DNA of 12,034 nt from Flavobacteriaceae bacterium (lineage in GTDB: Bacteria; Bacteroidota; Bacteroidia; Flavobacteriales; Flavobacteriaceae): contig CANCFZ010000057.1 of NCBI GenBank assembly GCA_947377425.1, positions 1 through 12,034 on the forward strand, in the 5' to 3' direction. This document shows positions 7,120 through 12,034 of the stretch, piece after piece. Numbering within the stretch: position 1 is the stretch's first letter; each line of letters begins with the position of its first letter. A program made the position numbers and the translations under genes. Below the pieces are notes generated by a model. That model was not told where the DNA came from, searched no databases, and saw only the letters and a program-made list of their open reading frames with translations.

Positions 7120-8214
7120 ATGAAAGCAGGAATTGTAGGATTACCAAACGTAGGAAAATCGACTTTATTTAATTGTTTATCAAATGCTAAGGCGCAAAGT
7201 GCTAACTTTCCGTTTTGTACTATCGAACCTAATATAGGTGTTGTAAATGTTCCAGATCCACGAATTAATCGTTTGGAAGAATTGGTGAAACCACAAGCCG
7301 TACAAATGGCAACTGTAGATATTGTAGATATCGCAGGTTTGGTAAAAGGCGCAAGTAAAGGAGAGGGTTTAGGAAATCAATTTCTTGCAAATATTAGAGA
7401 GTGTAATGCAATTATTCACGTTTTACGTTGTTTTGATAATGATAATATTGTTCATGTTGATGGAAATGTAAACCCAATTCGTGATAAAGAAACGATTGAT
7501 ATTGAATTGCAATTGAAAGATTTAGAAAACGTTGAAAAACGTTTAGAAAAAGTAAATCGTGCTGCCAAAACTGGAAACAAAGAAGCGCAAGTTGAAAAAG
7601 CACTTTTAGATAGAATTCGTGAAAGTTTATTACAAGCTAAATCTGCAAGAACTATTGTTCCACAAAATCAAGATGAAGTTGAATTAATGGAAGATTTTCA
7701 ATTAATTACAAACAAACCAGTACTTTATGTTTGTAATGTTGATGAAAGTTCAGCTGTAAATGGAAATAAATATGTAGACCAAGTTCGTGAATTAGTAAAA
7801 GATGAAGATGCCGAAGTTATTATACTTTCAGTTGGAGCAGAGGCAGATATCACCGAATTAGAAAGCTATGAAGAACGTCAAGTTTTTCTAGAAGATATGG
7901 GATTGTCTGAGCCAGGTTCAGCAGTTTTAATTCGTGCTGCATACAAATTATTGAAATTACAAACCTATTTTACTGCTGGTGTAAAAGAAGTTCGAGCTTG
8001 GACAATAAATGTTGGCGATACAGCACCAAAAGCAGCAGGAGTTATTCATACTGATTTTGAAAAAGGATTCATCCGTGCTGAGGTTATAGCTTTTGAAGAT
8101 TTTTCAAGCTTCGGTTCGGAATCAAAAGTAAAAGAAGCAGGAAAATTAAAAGTAGAAGGAAAAGAATATATCGTTAAAGATGGAGACGTAATGCACTTTA
8201 GATTTAATGTGTAA
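7120..8214 (+). CDS. ychF: Redox-regulated ATPase YchF (Obg-family P-loop protein)
   Basis: YchF (OLA1 in eukaryotes) is a cytosolic, ribosome-associated Obg-family P-loop protein that hydrolyses ATP rather than GTP and has been linked to stress and oxidative responses. The 364-residue length equals the family norm. The Walker A/G1 loop is GLPNVGKST (7-15), followed by the Obg-like SANFPFCTIEPNIGVVNVPDPR, and G3 is DIAGLVKGASKGEGLGNQFL. The G4 position reads NVDE rather than NKxD, the change that gives ATP preference. A helical insert follows in the middle (LEKVNRAAKTGNKEAQVEKALL), and the C-terminal TGS domain includes FTAGVKEVRAWTINVGDTAPKAAGVIHTDFEKGFIRAEV and ends DGDVMHFRFNV. The start at 7120 was chosen because MKAGIVGLPNVGKS is the usual N-terminus and because an in-frame extension to 7072 would run through the promoter. 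It is a single-gene unit with a terminator directly after it. Confidence 0.97.
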   Translation: MKAGIVGLPNVGKSTLFNCLSNAKAQSANFPFCTIEPNIGVVNVPDPRINRLEELVKPQAVQMATVDIVDIAGLVKGASKGEGLGNQFLANIRECNAIIHVLRCFDNDNIVHVDGNVNPIRDKETIDIELQLKDLENVEKRLEKVNRAAKTGNKEAQVEKALLDRIRESLLQAKSARTIVPQNQDEVELMEDFQLITNKPVLYVCNVDESSAVNGNKYVDQVRELVKDEDAEVIILSVGAEADITELESYEERQVFLEDMGLSEPGSAVLIRAAYKLLKLQTYFTAGVKEVRAWTINVGDTAPKAAGVIHTDFEKGFIRAEVIAFEDFSSFGSESKVKEAGKLKVEGKEYIVKDGDVMHFRFNV

Positions 8215-8233
8215 ATAAGTTTTTGCAAAGTAT

Positions 8234-8270
8234 AAAAACCTACAAATGAAAATTTTGTAGGTTTTTTTTT
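8234..8270 (+). terminator. Intrinsic terminator of ychF
   Basis: A roughly 13-bp stem (8234-8246 with 8254-8266, core CCTACAAA/TTTGTAGG) with a 7-base loop is followed by a run of nine T (8262-8270), starting 20 bases after the ychF stop. The A-rich flank on the left also makes it partly bidirectional. Confidence 0.9.
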
Positions 8271-8305
8271 GGATTATAATTTTTTTTTAATTTAATTTAT
8301 AATCC
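8271..8305. repeat. Inverted repeat after the ychF terminator
   Basis: GGATTATAA (8271-8279) is repeated perfectly in inverse as TTATAATCC (8297-8305), with a 17-base loop of T and A. It lies directly between the terminator and the putative -7 box at 8313. The stem is AT-rich and weak as RNA. It could be a regulator site upstream of the kinase unit or chance in low-complexity sequence. Confidence 0.5.
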
Positions 8306-8312
8306 CAAAACA

Positions 8313-8320
8313 TAAATTTG
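8313..8320 (+). promoter_or_regulatory. Putative -7 box of the small ORF and kinase unit
   Basis: TAAATTTG matches TAnnTTTG. No TTG is found at the normal distance upstream, where the inverted repeat at 8271-8305 sits instead. Transcription would begin close to 8324-8326, right at the ATG of the 41-codon ORF and about 123 bases before the kinase ATG. Confidence 0.42.
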
Positions 8321-8326
8321 CTAAAA

Positions 8327-8452
8327 ATGGTAAAGAAACAGGTGTTGTCGAATAGAATAATAATTTCTTCTGCTGAAAATTATGTTAATAAATATACTAT
8401 TTTTAATTTCTATAATGAAAGAGTCATAATTTTTAATAATCATAAATTATGA
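8327..8452 (+). CDS. Possible 41-residue ORF overlapping the kinase start
   Basis: An ATG at 8327 opens a 41-codon frame whose TGA stop overlaps the kinase ATG as ATGA. The product starts MVKKQVLSNRIIISSAENYV and ends NNHKL; it is basic and rich in Ile/Asn/Tyr, with no clear membrane helix. A putative -7 box ends six bases before its ATG, so the message could be leaderless. If translated, it could couple ribosomes onto the kinase start. Against it, a run of 41 open codons is not rare in AT-rich intergenic DNA, and I know no homologue. Treat it as a candidate only. Confidence 0.3.
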   Translation: MVKKQVLSNRIIISSAENYVNKYTIFNFYNERVIIFNNHKL

Positions 8453-9978
8453 AAATTGATATGGAAACCGTAACCGTAAATAAGCATTTAAATCGACAAA
8501 TCAATAAATTTTTGTTGGATGAAAATATTAGAAACAATCCTCAAATTGCAAATTTTATTGCTGCAATAAATCAAACCTATTCCAATTATGAAAAAGATGC
8601 CGATTTACATCAACAAGCAACACGATTAAACGATATTGAGTACCATGAAGTTAATACTAAACTTAAAGAAGAACTTGATGGGAAAATGTTTTTTGAAAGT
8701 AAATTAATTAAAACCATTTATAAACTAACTGGGGATGAATCACATCTTGAAACAAATAAAGATTTATTAGGTTTAATTAAAGTACTCAACAAAGAAATTG
8801 AAATAAAGAAAGATCATCAAGAAATGTTGTTTGATGCTAAAGCAAGTGCAGAAAGAGCCAATGAAGCAAAATCTGATTTCCTTTCTATAATGAGCCATGA
8901 AATTAGAACGCCATTAAATGCTATTATTGGATTGATTTATATCATGGAAAAAGAAAATACTTTAATAAGTTTTCAAGAAAATCTTGAAGTATTGAAACAC
9001 TCTTCAAATAATTTATTTCTACTGATTAACAATATCTTAGATTTTAGTAAAATTGAAGCAGGAAAAATAGATATTGAAAAAATCCCATTCAATCTTAAGG
9101 AATTAGTTACGCAAATTTCAAGATCATTAGAACTACAAGCGTCTGAAAATTTGAATAAAATCAAATTAATTGTCGATACTGATTTCATGCCAAATGTGAT
9201 AAGCGATCCATTGCGTTTGAGCCAAATTATGACTAATTTAATTTCAAATGCAATTAAATTTACACGAGAAGGTGAAATAACTATTGAAATTAATCAAATG
9301 TCTTTTATTGACGGAATATCAACATTTAAAGTTCAAGTTAAAGATGATGGAATTGGTATTGATTTAGAAAAATTTAATTTGATTTTCGAAAAATTTTCTC
9401 AAGCTGAAACAACAACAACTCGAAAGTTTGGAGGAACAGGTTTAGGTCTTGTAATCACTAAAAAGTTATTGAATTTATTAGATTCAGATATTAATATTGA
9501 AAGTAAAATTGATAAAGGTTCTAACTTTTATTTTATTCTTCAATTGCCAATAGACGAAGATTTTGCAGATCATGCAGATAGAATTTTTTCGAATGATTAT
9601 CAAGAAAAAGACTTGAATAGCTTGAGAGTCCTTCTAGTTGAAGATAACTTAATTAACATTAAAATTGCACATAAAATTATTAGCCAGTGGAATGTCGAAG
9701 TCGATATTGCTCACAACGGTTTGATTGCAGTTGAAAAGCATTTAGTAAATCAATATGATGTTATTTTAATGGATTTATCTATGCCGATAATGGACGGATA
9801 TGAAGCAACTACAATTATTAGAGAAAGAGATAAAAATATTCCAATTATTGCGTTAACTGCCTCTGCGTCATACGGTTATTTAGATAGAGCAATTAAATTA
9901 GGAATTAACGATTACGTAATAAAACCATTTAGTCCTAAAGAATTAAACATGAAACTTTATAAGTATTCAAAAAAGTAA
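8449..9978 (+). CDS. Soluble hybrid histidine kinase with C-terminal receiver domain
   Basis: This 509-residue signalling protein autophosphorylates on His and passes the phosphate to its own Asp. The N-terminal 135 residues have no membrane helix and no PAS or GAF domain that I can recognise. They include AINQTYSNYEKDADLHQQATRLNDIEYHEVN (about 39-69), resembling a linker often found before PAS in hybrid kinases, then a probable coiled coil (about 110-142). The dimerisation/phosphoacceptor box is FLSIMSHEIRTPLNAIIGL with His150. The ATPase domain shows the N box (DPLRLSQIMTNLISNAIKFT; Asn263, Asn267), G1 DDGIGID (299-305), F box FEKFSQAE and G2 GGTGLGL (328-334). The receiver (about 392-509) has VEDN (397-400), phosphoacceptor Asp442 in MDLSMPIMDGYEAT, Thr470 and Lys492 in VIKPF. 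All catalytic residues are present. No DNA-binding output domain or adjacent response regulator exists, so its partners are elsewhere. Met5 (8461) is an alternative start. Confidence 0.93.
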   Translation: MKIDMETVTVNKHLNRQINKFLLDENIRNNPQIANFIAAINQTYSNYEKDADLHQQATRLNDIEYHEVNTKLKEELDGKMFFESKLIKTIYKLTGDESHLETNKDLLGLIKVLNKEIEIKKDHQEMLFDAKASAERANEAKSDFLSIMSHEIRTPLNAIIGLIYIMEKENTLISFQENLEVLKHSSNNLFLLINNILDFSKIEAGKIDIEKIPFNLKELVTQISRSLELQASENLNKIKLIVDTDFMPNVISDPLRLSQIMTNLISNAIKFTREGEITIEINQMSFIDGISTFKVQVKDDGIGIDLEKFNLIFEKFSQAETTTTRKFGGTGLGLVITKKLLNLLDSDINIESKIDKGSNFYFILQLPIDEDFADHADRIFSNDYQEKDLNSLRVLLVEDNLINIKIAHKIISQWNVEVDIAHNGLIAVEKHLVNQYDVILMDLSMPIMDGYEATTIIRERDKNIPIIALTASASYGYLDRAIKLGINDYVIKPFSPKELNMKLYKYSKK

Positions 9979-10047
9979 GTTATAATTTAATTAAACCCTT
10001 TTGTATACAACATTTAGAGAAGTTCTGTTTTCCATTTTTTATTCCCA

Positions 10048-10218
10048 ATGCTTTCTTTTTTAGGTTATGGACTTTTATTTTGTGCATTTATTTTTTCAAT
10101 TTTGAACTCAATTTTTATTTTAAATCATAAATTTAGTTTAGATAAAGTAATTTGGATTTTAATTTCATTAATTCCATTCAATTGGGTTAGTTATGTTCTT
10201 ATTCAAGTAATTTTATAA
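10048..10218 (+). CDS. Small two-helix membrane protein
   Basis: A 56-codon frame begins at an ATG at 10048 and encodes MLSFLGYGLLFCAFIFSIL..., with two hydrophobic helices (about 3-25 and 34-56) joined by a short charged loop NHKFSLDK. The second helix, WILISLIPFNWVSYVLIQ, loosely resembles the helical pair of the small phospholipase-D N-terminal-like (PLDc_N) membrane proteins common in Bacteroidota (WILxxxxxPxxxxxxYxxxx), but the match is from memory and weak. The frame is closed by a stop (10015-10017) not far upstream and contains no earlier ATG. It lies 69 bases after the kinase gene with no terminator between them, so it could be co-transcribed. Hydrophobic codons in an AT/T-rich stretch can mimic membrane segments, so moderate caution is due, although the helix-loop-helix layout and the Asp/Lys loop favour a real gene. 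Confidence 0.6.
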   Translation: MLSFLGYGLLFCAFIFSILNSIFILNHKFSLDKVIWILISLIPFNWVSYVLIQVIL

Positions 10219-10361
10219 GACTGATTTATTTCTCAACATCGTACTTTCTACTGCGTAAATCGCTCCTAAAATTGTCAAAAACATTCTTAATAACTTTGAT
10301 AAATATCATTTTAAAAACACTTCGAAATTCACTACATTAGCACTCAAACGATTTTTTTAAA
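10219..10361 (+). other. Upstream region of parE
   Basis: This 143-base non-coding gap holds the putative parE promoter at 10272-10298. I see no terminator hairpin for the small membrane gene and no operator-like palindrome. A second near-match to the -7 box, TACATTAG at 10333-10340, has one mismatch and no TTG at the right distance. Confidence 0.45.
10272..10298 (+). promoter_or_regulatory. Putative promoter of parE
   Basis: TTG (10272-10274), a 16-base spacer and TAACTTTG (10291-10298) match the Bacteroidota promoter, leaving a leader of about 58 bases before the parE ATG. The same -7 box and spacing occur on the minus strand at 3040-3014. Confidence 0.55.
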
Positions 10362-12034
10362 ATGGCAGACGAAACTAAATACGACGAAGACAATATACGC
10401 TCACTCGATTGGAAAGAACACATTAGAATGCGTCCCGGAATGTATATTGGGAAGCTCGGTGACGGTTCTTCGCCAGATGACGGAATTTATATTTTGCTCA
10501 AAGAAGTCATCGACAACTGCATCGATGAATTCGTTATGGGCGCAGGAAAAGTTATCGAAGTCACCATAAAAGATAAACTCGTAACCGTTCGTGATTATGG
10601 CCGTGGAATTCCGCTTGGTAAAGTAGTTGATGTTGTTTCCAAAATGAATACTGGTGGAAAATACGATTCCAAAGCATTTAAAAAATCGGTTGGTTTAAAT
10701 GGAGTTGGTACCAAAGCTGTGAATGCTTTGTCTAATTATTTTCGAGTAGAATCGGTTCGTGATAACCAACAAAAAGCTGCTGAATTCTCTGAAGGAAATT
10801 TAACAATTGAAGAAGATGTAATTGAATCAACCAAGCGAAAAGGAACAAAAGTTGCCTTTATTGCTGATGAAGCGATTTTCAAAAACTACAAATACCGAAA
10901 TGAGTACATTATCAAAATGCTCAAAAATTATTGTTACTTAAATCGTGGATTATCGATTTATTATAACGGTGAAAAATACCTTTCAGAATTTGGTTTAAAA
11001 GATTTGTTAGAAGAAACAATTGCCGAAGAAGATATGCAATATCCAATCATTCATTTGGAAGGTGAAGATATCGAAATTGCCTTAACACACAGTAAATCAC
11101 AATATTCTGAAGAATACCATTCGTTTGTAAATGGTCAGAATACAACGCAAGGTGGAACGCACTTAAACGCATTTCGTGAAGCCATTGTAAAAACCATTCG
11201 TGAATATTATAACAAAGGTTTTGAAGCTTCGGATATAAGAAAATCAATAGTTTCTGCGGTTTCGATAAAAGTAGAAGAACCAGTTTTTGAAAGTCAAACC
11301 AAAACCAAATTGGGTTCCAACGATATTGGTCCGAATGGTCCGACAGTTAGAACATTCATTCATGATTTCATCACAACCAAGTTAGATAATTTTTTACATA
11401 AAAATCCAGAAGTTGCCGATTTGCTTTTGCGTAAAATTTTACAAGCCGAGCGCGAACGTAAAGAACTTTCAGGAATTAGAAAATTAGCCAAAGATAGAGC
11501 CAAGAAATCGAGTTTGCACAATAAAAAACTACGTGATTGTCGTGTGCATTTAACCGATGCTAAAAATCCAAGAAGTTTAGAAAGCACACTTTTCATTACC
11601 GAAGGAGATTCGGCTTCGGGTTCGATTACCAAAAGTCGTGATGTGAATACACAAGCTGTTTTTAGTTTGCGTGGTAAACCGTTGAATTCCTATGGAATGT
11701 CGAAGAAAATCGTGTACGAAAACGAAGAGTTCAATTTACTTCAAGCGGCTTTGGATATTGAAGAAAGCATTGAGGATTTACGTTACAACAATATCGTAAT
11801 TGCTACCGATGCCGATGTCGATGGAATGCACATTCGTTTGTTATTGATTACTTTTTTTCTTCAATTTTTTCCAGAAATGATTAAAGAAGGACATTTGTAT
11901 ATTTTGCAAACACCGTTATTTCGTGTGAGAAATAAAAAGGAAACCATCTATTGCTATTCTGATGAAGAAAGAAGAGATGCCATTGAAAAATTAAAACCAA
12001 AACCAGAAATCACACGATTTAAAGGATTGGGAGA
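10362..12034 (+). CDS. parE: DNA topoisomerase IV subunit B, 3'-truncated by window edge
   Basis: ParE is the ATPase/TOPRIM subunit of topoisomerase IV, which with ParC decatenates daughter chromosomes. The frame is open for 557 codons from ATG 10362 to the window end. The N-terminus (YDEDNIRSLDWKEHIRMRPGMYIGKLGDG) and the acidic-loop variant SSPDDGIYILLKEVIDNCIDEF match the ParE-type protein of Bacteroidota rather than GyrB. The GHKL ATPase shows Glu48 and Asn52, DYGRGIP (78-84) and GLNGVGTKAVNALS (111-124). The transducer has the QTKTKLGS segment with its ATP-contacting lysine. The TOPRIM domain carries FITEGDSASGS with Glu414, SLRGKPLNSYG and the metal-binding DADVDG (Asp483, 485, 487), and the sequence breaks off in RFKGLGE. 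About 60 residues of a typical 620-residue protein are missing. By common flavobacterial order parC may follow, but that is outside the window. Confidence 0.95.
   Translation, partial: MADETKYDEDNIRSLDWKEHIRMRPGMYIGKLGDGSSPDDGIYILLKEVIDNCIDEFVMGAGKVIEVTIKDKLVTVRDYGRGIPLGKVVDVVSKMNTGGKYDSKAFKKSVGLNGVGTKAVNALSNYFRVESVRDNQQKAAEFSEGNLTIEEDVIESTKRKGTKVAFIADEAIFKNYKYRNEYIIKMLKNYCYLNRGLSIYYNGEKYLSEFGLKDLLEETIAEEDMQYPIIHLEGEDIEIALTHSKSQYSEEYHSFVNGQNTTQGGTHLNAFREAIVKTIREYYNKGFEASDIRKSIVSAVSIKVEEPVFESQTKTKLGSNDIGPNGPTVRTFIHDFITTKLDNFLHKNPEVADLLLRKILQAERERKELSGIRKLAKDRAKKSSLHNKKLRDCRVHLTDAKNPRSLESTLFITEGDSASGSITKSRDVNTQAVFSLRGKPLNSYGMSKKIVYENEEFNLLQAALDIEESIEDLRYNNIVIATDADVDGMHIRLLLITFFLQFFPEMIKEGHLYILQTPLFRVRNKKETIYCYSDEERRDAIEKLKPKPEITRFKGLG

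Noticed and set aside
9986..10010. Two short palindromes after the kinase gene (TTTAATTAAA and TTGTATACAA)
   Set aside because: Both are 10-bp perfect palindromes, but such AT-rich sites are expected by chance, and no promoter or terminator pattern accompanies them.
11047..11632. Minus-strand open frames inside parE
   Set aside because: They are shadows of the plus-strand ParE frame, which carries all ATPase and TOPRIM motifs in one uninterrupted reading.
10362..12034. Assignment as GyrB rather than ParE
   Set aside because: The HIRMRPGMYIGKLGDG and SSPDDGIYILLKEVIDN segments fit the flavobacterial ParE type; GyrB has a different segment around the conserved MYIG. Absence of the downstream gene from the window leaves a small doubt.
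1..12034. Mobile element, prophage, CRISPR array, toxin-antitoxin or defence system
   Set aside because: No transposase, integrase, long terminal inverted repeats, spaced direct repeats or recognisable defence proteins were found on either strand.

Overview
The window is AT-rich chromosomal DNA from a member of the Bacteroidota, very probably a Flavobacterium or close relative. Four things support this. Several genes are preceded by the Bacteroidota-type promoter (TTG, a 16-20 bp spacer, then TAnnTTTG). Starts lack clear Shine-Dalgarno sequences. There is a large TonB-dependent receptor with an N-terminal carboxypeptidase-regulatory-like domain. The SerC, YchF and ParE sequences look typical of Flavobacteriia. 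The assignment rests on recognition, not on a database search.

Layout. Positions 1-674 (minus) hold the N-terminal two thirds of serC, cut by the window edge. Upstream of it on the same strand is a LuxC-type acyl-CoA reductase (844-1902). This is divergent from a 2[4Fe-4S] ferredoxin (2039-2389, plus), and the two putative -7 boxes lie almost back to back. A hairpin at 2390-2428 with A/T tracts on both sides can terminate the ferredoxin and the convergent small secreted Thr-rich protein (2445-2984, minus). Next come a terminator and a TonB-dependent outer-membrane receptor (3129-5756, minus). Divergent from the receptor is an exported protein with a carboxypeptidase-regulatory-like domain (5873-7036, plus). 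Then follow ychF (7120-8214, plus) with a strong promoter and terminator, a possible 41-codon ORF (8327-8452) that overlaps the next start by ATGA, a soluble hybrid histidine kinase with a receiver domain (8449-9978), a 56-residue two-helix membrane protein (10048-10218), and parE (10362 to beyond the window end).

How the genes fit together. The window is mostly housekeeping: serine/PLP metabolism (serC), a translation-associated ATPase (ychF) and chromosome decatenation (parE). Between these lie envelope genes (receptor, two exported proteins, small membrane protein) and one orphan signalling protein. The one pair that looks like a functional unit is the acyl-CoA reductase and ferredoxin, which could share redox control. 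The receptor has no SusD partner or siderophore gene beside it, so its substrate cannot be inferred.

I saw no insertion sequence, phage gene, tRNA, rRNA, CRISPR array or clear sign of recent transfer, and no convincing new multi-gene system. The most useful leads are the possible leaderless small ORF coupled to the kinase, the overlapping divergent promoters of the reductase and ferredoxin, the small membrane gene before parE, and the uncharacterised exported protein divergent from the receptor.
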